This document shows positions 1-7,141 of a stretch of 64,000 bases of DNA, one piece after another. Position 1 is the stretch's first letter. Each line of letters starts with the position of its first letter. Below the pieces are notes generated by a model. That model ran no database searches. It had not been told where the DNA came from and worked only from the letters and a program-made list of their open reading frames with translations. Source of the stretch: Microbacterium excoecariae (GTDB taxonomy: Bacteria > Actinomycetota > Actinomycetes > Actinomycetales > Microbacteriaceae). Location: contig NZ_JAANCO010000001.1 in assembly GCF_011326725.1 (NCBI RefSeq), forward strand, positions 310,001 to 374,000, given 5' to 3'. A program made the translations under genes and the position numbers.

Positions 1-299
1 GCGAGCGCCCACTGGCGCTGGTGCTCCTTGAGCTCGCGGCCCCAGCCGCGCCCCCGGAACTCCGGCAGGAGCGCCGTGATGTGCGAGTGCATCGATCGCG
101 AGGCGGGCTCCCCGAAAAAGGCGACCGACGCGCCCACCATGCGGCCCTCGTCGAACAGGCCCACGGCGTAGTTGCCGGCCTGCTGCAGCGCGCGCAGGGT
201 CCCGGCGTCCACGACGCGCTCGGGACCGCGGATCGCGTCGAGCACCCCCTGCGCCTCGAGGATGAGTTCGACAGTGTCCAGGTCGCGGATCTCACGCAT
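1..299 (-). CDS. GNAT family N-acetyltransferase, partial (C-terminus outside window)
   Basis: The minus strand is open from an ATG at 299 to the window edge (99 codons, no stop). The translation begins MREIRDLDTVELILEAQGVL and contains the acetyl-CoA loop FRGRGWGRELKEHQ near residues 82-95, the R-G-x-G-x pattern of GNAT motif A. Family knowledge: such enzymes transfer acetyl from acetyl-CoA to an amine; the substrate cannot be predicted. The ATG is preceded by TACGCT with a 7-nt gap, the leaderless-start pattern used throughout this window. The protein is cut by the window edge, so its real length is unknown. Confidence 0.75.
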   Translation of the reverse strand, partial: MREIRDLDTVELILEAQGVLDAIRGPERVVDAGTLRALQQAGNYAVGLFDEGRMVGASVAFFGEPASRSMHSHITALLPEFRGRGWGRELKEHQRQWAL

Positions 300-394
300 G
301 TTCCCCAGCGTATGCCCCCGGGGGCGCGCGCCGCCCGCGCGCCCCGCCCCCTCCCCTTTCGTAGACTCGGGCCACGGCGGGAGGAGGCCGATCG

Positions 395-1027
395 GTGACG
401 AGTCGCACGTGGTTCGCGTACGCGCGCCTCGCCGCCGCCGCGCTGTGCGGCGCGGCGCTCGTCCACCGACTCTTCTGGGGACTCGGCTCGCAGACCATCG
501 CAGGCCAGAACTTTTTCGCGTACCTGACGATCCAGTCGAACGTCGCGTTCCTGGCCCTCGCGGCGACGGGCGGGGTCATCGCGCTCCGACGCGAGACGGA
601 TCCGGGCTGGCTCACGGACCTGCGCACGACGGTCCTCAGCTGGACGATCACGGCGGGGCTCGTCTTCGGCCTGCTCGTGTGGCAGGCCGGCGCGCGCGGG
701 ATCCCCATGACGGTGCCCTGGTCGGATCACGTGCTCCACTTCGTCCTGCCCGCGCTCTCCCTGATCGCGTGGATCCTCGGCCCGGGCGGGGGCGTGGCGC
801 ACTGGCGCCTCATCGCGTACGTGCTCGCCTTCCCGGTCGTGTGGGGGATCTTCACGCTCTGGCGCGGAGCGCAGATCGGCTGGTACCCGTACTACTTCCT
901 CGACCTGCGCCAGGTCAGCGGCATCGGGGAGTTCCTCGCGACGTGCGCGTTCGCGCTCGGGGTGTTCGCGGGCGTCGCGAGCGGGCTGATCGCGCTCAGC
1001 CGGTGGCGCCGGGGCGCCGGATCCTGA
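395..1027 (+). CDS. Pr6Pr-like integral membrane protein
   Basis: 210 residues with about six hydrophobic segments. The sequence FAYLTIQSN near residues 41-49, a central W-S-D-H-V-L-H-F-V-L-P stretch and a late W-Y-P-Y-Y-F-L-D motif match the small actinobacterial membrane family annotated as Pr6Pr, whose biochemical role is unknown. The GTG start at 395 has GGGAGGAGG about 8 nt upstream, and a TAGACT hexamer at about 362 could be its -10, so this gene has a short leader, unlike many neighbours. It stands alone, divergent from the partial GNAT gene. Family call is by recognition; function is not inferred. Confidence 0.72.
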   Translation: MTSRTWFAYARLAAAALCGAALVHRLFWGLGSQTIAGQNFFAYLTIQSNVAFLALAATGGVIALRRETDPGWLTDLRTTVLSWTITAGLVFGLLVWQAGARGIPMTVPWSDHVLHFVLPALSLIAWILGPGGGVAHWRLIAYVLAFPVVWGIFTLWRGAQIGWYPYYFLDLRQVSGIGEFLATCAFALGVFAGVASGLIALSRWRRGAGS

Positions 1028-1141
1028 CCCCCGCACGCATGGGGACTTCTCCCCATCGCGACCGCGCGCGTCTGGCCTTAGCGTGTGTGGTGGGCGGTCC
1101 GGCCGGGCCGACGACACACGAGAAGGTGGGGGTGGATACCG

Positions 1142-1429
1142 ATGAGCGATTTCGGTGCAACCTATGACGAGATGGAGTCGACGGCCACGAAGCTGGACGA
1201 CGGCAAGGAGTCGATCGACTCGCTGCTGGACGAGCTGCAGGGCCACGTCGACGACCTCGTCGAGGACGGGTTCAAGACGGAGAAGGCGTCGGGCAAGTTC
1301 CGCGACGGCTACGAGGACCTCACGAACGGCATGAAGGAGGCCGCGGACGGCGTGACCGACATGGCCACGGCGCTGCGCGACATGGCGCAGGCGATCCGCG
1401 ACCTCGACGACCAGCTCGCCGGCGGCTGA
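1142..1429 (+). CDS. WXG100-like small helical protein without the canonical Trp
   Basis: 95 residues, acidic, almost wholly helical, with two amphipathic helices separated near residues 45-55, as in WXG100 (ESAT-6-like) type VII secretion substrates. At the hairpin turn, where W-x-G is expected, it reads DGFKTEKASGKF, so the Trp is missing. A Y-E-D-L follows in helix two. No secretion genes (EccC-type ATPase, partner WXG protein) lie beside it. The ATG at 1142 follows a GA-rich ribosome site (AAGGTGGGGG); an upstream in-frame start gives an implausible Trp/Arg-rich extension. A strong terminator follows at 1448. It could be a divergent WXG100 protein or simply a coiled-coil protein. Confidence 0.7.
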   Translation: MSDFGATYDEMESTATKLDDGKESIDSLLDELQGHVDDLVEDGFKTEKASGKFRDGYEDLTNGMKEAADGVTDMATALRDMAQAIRDLDDQLAGG

Positions 1430-1447
1430 ACCGCCGCACGCGAGAAC

Positions 1448-1489
1448 CGCGAGAGGGGAGCCGGGCACGCGCCCGGCTCCCCTCTCGCG
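1448..1489. terminator. Bidirectional hairpin terminator
   Basis: A 19-bp perfect stem (1448-1466 with 1471-1489) closes an ACGC loop. It sits between the converging WXG100-like gene and the amine oxidase gene and can serve both strands. No clear T-run follows, as is common in high-GC actinobacteria. Confidence 0.85.
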
Positions 1490-1497
1490 TCGGGGTC

Positions 1498-2925
1498 CTA
1501 GGCCCCGACGAACGGCGCGAGCGACTCGGCCGCGAGCGTGAGGAGCTCGTCGTCGCCGAGGTCCGCGACCGCCCGCGCGGCGGGCCCGCCGACAATGCCG
1601 ACGAGGATCGGCTCGCCCGTCGCGGGCATCAGGTTGACCCACGAGCGAATCGTCGTGTCCGGAGACGCCTCGACCCCCGGCGTCGGGGACGGCGTGGGAG
1701 ACGCGCTCTCCTCCGGGGTGAGCGGCCCCACGACATGCCAGAGGCCCGCCTCCGTCTCCCAGAACGGCTCGTCGAAGCGGAGCCAGACGACCTCGATCGC
1801 GCCCATCTCGAGCGCGGAGATGGCGCCGCGATGGGCGAACGGCAGGGGCGGATCGAAGGCGATCGCGTCGGTCTGCAGCACCCCGATCGGCACTGTCACG
1901 ACGACGCGGTCAAAGGTCAGGGCCTCCCCCGTCGCCAGGCGCAGGCTCACCCCCGTGTCGTCGTAGATGACGCCGGACACGGGCGTCGAGTAGGTGACCG
2001 TGAGCCCGTCCAGCGGATCCGCGACGACCGCCGACACGTCCGCCGTCGCGGCCTCGAACTCGCCTCCCGGGAGCTCGGGCGCGAACCACGTCGACGCCGT
2101 CGCAGGGTCGATGCCCGTGAGCGCCGAGAGCCACGCGAGGTAGGCGCCCAGCGCGTCCGAGCCCGGCACGCCGGTGTCCGCGATGGCGTCGGCGAGCGCG
2201 ACGTCGGCCGGCGCGTCCGACGCCTCCGCGATGGCCTCCGCGACGACCGTGCCATCGGAGAACGTCTCCTCGCCCCGGGCGCCGCGGGCCGCGGACTCCG
2301 CGACGGTCGCGAACGTCGCGCCGCCGAGGGCCATCTCCGTCGTCACCCCCGCGTCCTCGGCGCCGAACAACCAGGCGCCGCGCTGCGGCGGCACGGGCCA
2401 GTCCTCGTCCGCGGCCGTGGAAAGCCGCCCGCCCGCGGCGCGGCGCGCCTCGATCACCGTGACGTCGTAGCCAGCGTCGGCGAGGGTGCGCGCGGCGGTC
2501 GCGCCGGCGATCCCCGCCCCGATGACCGCGACGCGCTCGTCGGTCGTCGCGAGCGCGCTCAGATCGATCGCGACGCGTTCGCCCGAGGCCCGCGCGCCGG
2601 CCACGGTGCCCGGGCGGTCCGGATCCGTCGCGTCGCCCGCGAAGAACACCCGCTCCGCGACCGGCTCCGCGAGCGTGCGGAGGTCGGCGTCGGTCGCCCC
2701 GACGGGGCGCGTGACGCGCGAGCCCCGGGCGAACGGATCGGTCGCCCACTGCGACCGCACGAACGCGGCGGCCGCCGGCACCTCGCCGACGGGCGTCGGC
2801 GTCGCGCTCGGCGTGGCGCTTACGGAGGGATCCGGATCCGTCGTGCGCGGCGTGCAGGACGCGAGCAGCACGGCGAGGGCGCCCGCCCCGGCGCCCCGCA
2901 GCAGCGTGCGGCGCGTGAACCTCAT
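1498..2925 (-). CDS. TAT-exported lipoprotein, FAD-dependent amine oxidoreductase
   Basis: 475 residues. The N-terminus has a twin-arginine motif (FTRRTLLRG) followed by a hydrophobic stretch ending in the lipobox LASC near residues 21-24, so a folded lipoprotein on the outer face of the membrane is predicted. The dinucleotide fold V-I-G-A-G-I-A-G with V-I-E-A-R and G-G-R-L-S downstream is the FAD-binding signature of flavin monoamine oxidases (PF01593). A late region with a Ser/Pro/Thr-rich insert (about residues 395-410) is unusual. Substrate unknown. The ATG at 2925 has TAGTCT 7 nt upstream (leaderless). Convergent with the WXG100-like gene. Confidence 0.85.
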   Translation of the reverse strand: MRFTRRTLLRGAGAGALAVLLASCTPRTTDPDPSVSATPSATPTPVGEVPAAAAFVRSQWATDPFARGSRVTRPVGATDADLRTLAEPVAERVFFAGDATDPDRPGTVAGARASGERVAIDLSALATTDERVAVIGAGIAGATAARTLADAGYDVTVIEARRAAGGRLSTAADEDWPVPPQRGAWLFGAEDAGVTTEMALGGATFATVAESAARGARGEETFSDGTVVAEAIAEASDAPADVALADAIADTGVPGSDALGAYLAWLSALTGIDPATASTWFAPELPGGEFEAATADVSAVVADPLDGLTVTYSTPVSGVIYDDTGVSLRLATGEALTFDRVVVTVPIGVLQTDAIAFDPPLPFAHRGAISALEMGAIEVVWLRFDEPFWETEAGLWHVVGPLTPEESASPTPSPTPGVEASPDTTIRSWVNLMPATGEPILVGIVGGPAARAVADLGDDELLTLAAESLAPFVGA

Positions 2926-2965
2926 GCGCGCCAGACTACCCGCGACGCGGCCGGGCCCTGGCGCC

Positions 2966-3718
2966 TCAGCCCGCGAGGCGCCGGAACCGGTCGGCCGCGC
3001 GGTTGCGGCGACTCGACGCGCCCTCGCCGTGCACGCGCCCGACCGCGAGAATCGCGCGCGCCAGCACCTCGTCCGGCTGCGTCTTGCGCGCCTGGTCGTC
3101 GGCGAGCATCTCCACGAGCGCCTCGACCTCGCTCTCGGCGCGCGCGGCCATGGGGAACCAGGGCAGCGCGCCCCGCCAGGCCTGGAACGACACGCGCAAC
3201 ACCTCGTGGCGCTGTTCGACGTGGGCCCGCTCGTGGGCGACGACGGCGGCGAGCTCGTCGTCGTCGAGCGCCTCGAAGAGGCCCCGGGAGAGCACGGTGA
3301 CGGATCCGACGCCCCGCGGCAGGCAGTAGGCGACCGGCGCCTGATCGTCGAGAACGAGCGTGCGTTTGCGGTCGGGGTCGGGCTGGCTCAGAAGCAGGAG
3401 CAGCTGCAGGTGGCGGCGGCGCTGCCGCTCGAACACGATCACGGTGACGACGAGGTGCCCCACGAGGTACGCGGCGAGCGCCGCGGCGGGGATCCCCGCG
3501 ATCCACGGGTGGCGCGGGAAGAAGGCGGTGCCGATGAGCCACAGCGCGCCGACCATGCTGAGGCCCCCGGCGAGCGCGATCGCCTGCCAGAGCAGGAGGG
3601 CGCGCACGGGGGCGCGCGCCGGCCAGGCGGCGCGCGACAGCACGATCGGCGCGGGCCACGCGAGGATCACGGCGACGACCGTGAGCGCGAGGCCCGCCGC
3701 GAGCGCGCCGAACGACAT
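2966..3718 (-). CDS. M56 family (BlaR1-like) membrane metallopeptidase
   Basis: 250 residues: three N-terminal membrane segments (about 4-28, 38-66, 71-96) and then a zinc site H162-E-R-A-H166 of HExxH type, typical of M56 BlaR1/MecR1 peptidases. There is no C-terminal penicillin-binding sensor domain, as in the short actinobacterial form. It lies 32 bp downstream of the BlaI-type repressor, the usual pair in which the peptidase inactivates the repressor by proteolysis. The ATG has TAGGCT 6 nt upstream, so it may also be made from its own leaderless transcript. The inducing signal is not evident. Confidence 0.85.
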   Translation of the reverse strand: MSFGALAAGLALTVVAVILAWPAPIVLSRAAWPARAPVRALLLWQAIALAGGLSMVGALWLIGTAFFPRHPWIAGIPAAALAAYLVGHLVVTVIVFERQRRRHLQLLLLLSQPDPDRKRTLVLDDQAPVAYCLPRGVGSVTVLSRGLFEALDDDELAAVVAHERAHVEQRHEVLRVSFQAWRGALPWFPMAARAESEVEALVEMLADDQARKTQPDEVLARAILAVGRVHGEGASSRRNRAADRFRRLAG

Positions 3719-3750
3719 AGATCCAGCCTAGGCGCGCGCCGGACGCGTGG

Positions 3751-4110
3751 TTACGAGGCGCGGGCCAGGAGGTCGCGCAGGTAGGCCGCCTCCTCGGCGG
3801 ACACGCCGCCGACGAAGCGCGCGAGGACGGCCGTGCGGTCGCCGGCGTCGCCGAGGACCTCGTGCATGAGCTCGGCCTGGTGCTCGGCGCGCGAGCCGAC
3901 GGCGCGGTAGCGGTGCGGGCGCACCGACTTGTCGGGGGCGACGAAGCCCTTCTTCTCCAGGCGCGAGAGCACCGTGAGGACCGTGGTCGCGGCCATGTCG
4001 CGGCCGCGATCAGCCTCGATCGCGTCCTTGATGTCGTACGCGGTGAGCGCCTCGTCGGCGTCCCACAGCACGTCCATGACGCCGCGCTCCAGGTCTCCCA
4101 GTGTGCCCAC
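3751..4110 (-). CDS. BlaI/MecI/CopY family transcriptional repressor
   Basis: 119 residues from the GTG at 4110, chosen because GAGGGGGG precedes it and the protein then begins MGTLGDLERGVMDVLW, the standard family N-terminus. ATG 4149 and TTG 4155 are longer alternatives. The winged helix follows, with AATTVLTVLSRLEKKGFV near residues 40-57 as recognition region, then a short dimerisation tail. These repressors bind TAC-spacer-GTA dyads. Four such dyads lie just upstream (4243-4323); the first overlaps the likely blaI -10 (TAGAAT, minus strand 4247-4242) and the last two overlap putative cydA -10 hexamers. It therefore probably represses itself, the M56 gene and cydAB. Confidence 0.88.
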   Translation of the reverse strand: MGTLGDLERGVMDVLWDADEALTAYDIKDAIEADRGRDMAATTVLTVLSRLEKKGFVAPDKSVRPHRYRAVGSRAEHQAELMHEVLGDAGDRTAVLARFVGGVSAEEAAYLRDLLARAS

Positions 4111-4242
4111 GGCACCCCCCTCTGAGTCGTCGGGCCCGCGTCCCGCCATCCGCAAAAGCGGGCGTCAGCGGTCCTTTCCGCGGATCTCGCGCGGCGCGTA
4201 TGCGCGGGCAAGACCCCTGGTGCGGGCGATGAAGTCTCCCTA

Positions 4243-4323
4243 TTCTACCGCTCGTCGAGAAAAATCTACGACGCGTCGAAAAACTTCTACACTCTGTCGA
4301 AATTGCTTCTACACTCTGTAGAA
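4243..4323. promoter_or_regulatory. Array of four BlaI-type operator dyads between blaI and cydA
   Basis: Four 17-bp dyads of form TTCTAC-N5-GTMGAA start at 4243, 4264, 4285 and 4307. Each is separated by 21-22 bp, two helical turns, so all lie on one face of the helix. Spacers are CGCTC, GACGC, ACTCT and ACTCT. The fourth is a perfect inverted repeat (CTTCTACA-CTC-TGTAGAAG, 4306-4324). The TAC/GTA core agrees with known BlaI/CopY boxes. TACACT hexamers inside dyads 3 and 4 could be the cydA -10, and TAGAAT on the minus strand at dyad 1 the blaI -10. Occupancy by BlaI is inference from position and sequence. Confidence 0.82.
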
Positions 4324-4386
4324 GCGGTCAGTCCCATCGCCGCCCCATCGCCGGAGATCCGGCCCCCGACACACGAAGGAGCCCGC

Positions 4387-5970
4387 GTGGACGTTCTCGA
4401 TATCGCCCGCTGGCAGTTCGGCATCACCACCGTCTACCACTTCCTGATGGTCCCCCTCACGCTGGGGCTCGGCATGAGCGTCGCGATCCTGCAGAGCGCG
4501 TGGGTCCGCACAGGGAACGAGAAGTTCCTGCGCGCCACCAAGTTCTGGGGAAAGCTCTACCTGATCAACTTCATCCTCGGTGTGGCCACCGGCCTCGTCC
4601 AGGAGTTCCAGTTCGGCATGGCCTGGAGCGAGTACTCGCGGTTCGTCGGCGACGTGTTCGGCGCCCCGCTCGCGCTCGAGGGCCTGCTCGCCTTCTTCGC
4701 CGAGTCGACCTTCCTCGGCGTCTGGATCTTCGGATGGGGCCGGCTGCGCAAGGGGATCCACCTCATGGCGCTCTGGCTGGCGGTGACCGGATCCTGGGTG
4801 TCCGCGTACTTCATCATCGTCGCGAACTCGTGGATGCAGCACCCCGTGGGCGTCGAGCTCGGCGACGACGGCCGGCCCGTCATGACGGACATCTGGGCCG
4901 TGCTGACCAACAACACCGCAATCGCCGCCTTCACGCACACGATCTTCGGCGCGCTCGTCGTCGCCGGCATGTTCCTGCTCGGCATCTCCTGGTACCACCT
5001 GTGGCGCCGCCGCCACGACGGCATCGACACGGTCGACGAGGCGGGCCGCGTCGTCGTCGGCGAGGGCGCCGCCCCCGGCCGCGATCGGACGGACCACGGC
5101 GTCTGGATCTGGTCGCTGCGCTTCGGTGCGGTCGTCGCAATCTTCGGCTTCCTCGGCACGGTCGTCACGGGCGATGTACAGGGCAAGCTCATGTACGAGC
5201 AGCAGCCGATGAAGATGGCCGCCGCCGAGGCCGCGTGCCACACGGGCGGATCCTTCTCGGTCCTCTCGCTCGGCGACCCCGGCGGGGACTGCGACGACGT
5301 CATCACGCTCATCGAGGTGCCCGGCGTCCTCGGATTCCTCGGCACGGGCGAGTGGGGCGCGGACATGCCGGGCATCACCGACCTCGAGCCCGAGTACGTC
5401 GACCAGTACGGCGCGACGATCCCCGATGAGGAGATCTACGGCGAGCGCGCCGGCAGCGAGGTCGACTACGTGCCCGTCATGTGGATCACGTACTGGGGCT
5501 TCCGCCTCATGATCGGCCTCGGCGGCATCGTCGCGGGCGCCGCGGTCATCGCCCTGTGGCTCACGCGCCGCGGCACCGTGCCGCGCTCGCCCTGGATCAT
5601 GCGCCTCGCGATCCTCGGCATCGTCGCGCCGTTCGCCGCGAACATCGCGGGCTGGATCTTCACCGAGATGGGGCGCCAGCCGTTCGTCGTCGCGCCGAAC
5701 CCGGATCCGTCCGGCATCGACGGGGTCTTCATGTTCACGGCGGCCGCCGTCTCCCCCGGAGTCACGGTGGGCGAGCTGCTCTTCTCCGTGATCTCACTCA
5801 CGGCCGTCTACGGGGTGCTCCTCGTCGTCGAGCTCTTCCTGCTCGTGCGATACGTCCGCGGCGGCGTCGCGGCCGCGATGCCCGAGCTCACCCCCCACGA
5901 GGATCCGGACGATCCCGGATCCGGATCCCACCCCCGCCCCGGCGGCGACGTGCTCGCCTTCGCGTACTGA
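4387..5970 (+). CDS. cydA: Cytochrome bd quinol oxidase subunit I
   Basis: 527 residues. Subunit I of the bd-type terminal oxidase, which oxidises menaquinol and reduces oxygen at the membrane. Visible features are the N-terminal haem-ligand His18 in DVLDIARWQFGITTVYH, the E-F-Q-F-G-M and E-S-T-F-L-G segments of the haem pocket, QPMKMAAAEA around the b558 Met ligand, and GRQPFVV near the C-terminal helices. The quinol loop is of the short type. The GTG at 4387 follows GAAGGAG; longer in-frame starts would overlap the operators. It leads cydA-cydB with a 24-bp gap to cydB and is likely under BlaI control. Confidence 0.95.
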   Translation: MDVLDIARWQFGITTVYHFLMVPLTLGLGMSVAILQSAWVRTGNEKFLRATKFWGKLYLINFILGVATGLVQEFQFGMAWSEYSRFVGDVFGAPLALEGLLAFFAESTFLGVWIFGWGRLRKGIHLMALWLAVTGSWVSAYFIIVANSWMQHPVGVELGDDGRPVMTDIWAVLTNNTAIAAFTHTIFGALVVAGMFLLGISWYHLWRRRHDGIDTVDEAGRVVVGEGAAPGRDRTDHGVWIWSLRFGAVVAIFGFLGTVVTGDVQGKLMYEQQPMKMAAAEAACHTGGSFSVLSLGDPGGDCDDVITLIEVPGVLGFLGTGEWGADMPGITDLEPEYVDQYGATIPDEEIYGERAGSEVDYVPVMWITYWGFRLMIGLGGIVAGAAVIALWLTRRGTVPRSPWIMRLAILGIVAPFAANIAGWIFTEMGRQPFVVAPNPDPSGIDGVFMFTAAAVSPGVTVGELLFSVISLTAVYGVLLVVELFLLVRYVRGGVAAAMPELTPHEDPDDPGSGSHPRPGGDVLAFAY

Positions 5971-5994
5971 CCCGGCTGACAAGGAGACATGCTC

Positions 5995-7032
5995 ATGGAC
6001 GTTCTTCCCGTCGTCTGGTTCGTCGCCATCGCGGTGCTCTGGGTCGGCTTCCTCGTGCTCGAGGGCTTCGATCTCGGCGTCGGCATGCACCTGCTCTTCT
6101 CCACGAAGGACGAGCGGGAGCGCCGCACGATGCTCAACACGATCGGCCCCGTGTGGGACGGAAACGAGGTCTGGCTCATCACGGCGGGCGCCGCGATCTT
6201 CGCGGCGTTCCCCCTCTGGTACGCCGCGCTGTTCTCGGCGCTCTACGTGCCGCTGACGATCACCCTCATCGCGCTGATTCTGCGCGCCGTGTCGATCGAG
6301 TACCGGGGCAAGGTGCACACCGAGAAGTGGGCGCGGTTCTGGACCTGGACCCTCGGGCTCGGATCCCTCGTCACGGCGTTCTGCATCGGCGCGGCCCTCG
6401 CGATCACCTCGACGGGCCTGCCGATCGACGCGAACGGCGATCGCGTGGGGCACCCGTTCGTGTGGCTCACGATCCCGGCCATCCTCGGCGGGCTCGGCGT
6501 CGTGGGCTTCGCGCTCGTGCACGGATCCACGTTCCTCGCGCTCAAGACCGAGGGCGCGATCCGAGAGCGGGCCGCACGCTTCAGCGGCACCTGGGCGCCG
6601 TTCCTGCTCCTTCCGGCCGCGGGATGGGCGCTCTGGGTGCAGTTCCTCCACGGCGGCACGATCTTCTCGTGGGCCCTCGTGGTCCTCGCCGTCGCGGGCG
6701 CCGCGTTCGGGTGGGTCTCCGCCCGCGCGCGCCGCGAGAAGCGAGCCTTCGCCGGCTACAGCGCGTTCATCGTCGCGGGCGCGGGCTCCATCTTCGCGGG
6801 CATGTTCCCCTACGTCCTGCCGTCGACGCTCGACGAGGCGTTCGGGCTCACCGCGTTCACCGCGTCGAGCGGCGACTACACGCTCACCGTCATGACGGTC
6901 GTCGCGGGCATCGGGCTGCCGATCATCATCGGCTACCAGGCCTGGTCGTACTGGGTGTTCCGCCAGCGCCTCACCCCGGGAATGATCCCCGAGGCGCACA
7001 TCGTGCTCCCCGCGATCCTGCGCGCGAAGTAG
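5995..7032 (+). CDS. cydB: Cytochrome bd quinol oxidase subunit II
   Basis: 345 residues of strongly hydrophobic sequence. LEGFDLGVGMHLL near residues 20-32 and GPVWDGNEVWLI near 51-62 are hallmarks of CydB. It pairs with CydA to form the bd oxidase. The ATG at 5995 lies 8 nt after AAGGAG; ATG 5989 is too close to that site. The 24-bp gap to cydA indicates one transcript. A GC-rich hairpin follows at 7041-7080, before cydDC. Confidence 0.95.
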   Translation: MDVLPVVWFVAIAVLWVGFLVLEGFDLGVGMHLLFSTKDERERRTMLNTIGPVWDGNEVWLITAGAAIFAAFPLWYAALFSALYVPLTITLIALILRAVSIEYRGKVHTEKWARFWTWTLGLGSLVTAFCIGAALAITSTGLPIDANGDRVGHPFVWLTIPAILGGLGVVGFALVHGSTFLALKTEGAIRERAARFSGTWAPFLLLPAAGWALWVQFLHGGTIFSWALVVLAVAGAAFGWVSARARREKRAFAGYSAFIVAGAGSIFAGMFPYVLPSTLDEAFGLTAFTASSGDYTLTVMTVVAGIGLPIIIGYQAWSYWVFRQRLTPGMIPEAHIVLPAILRAK

Positions 7033-7040
7033 CCCCGGGG

Positions 7041-7080
7041 GCGGGCGCGGGCGGATCCACAGGACCGCGCCCGCGCCCGC
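7041..7080. terminator. GC-rich intercistronic hairpin between cydB and cydDC
   Basis: An 11-bp perfect stem (7041-7051 with 7070-7080) with an 18-nt loop lies in the 109-bp gap between cydB and cydDC. It may end part of the cydAB transcripts or stabilise their 3' ends. No T-run is present. Confidence 0.5.
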
Positions 7081-7141
7081 GGCGCATATCGGCACGGCGT
7101 GAGTGCGTCGTCCAGACCCATCCGGTAGGCATGGAAGCACT

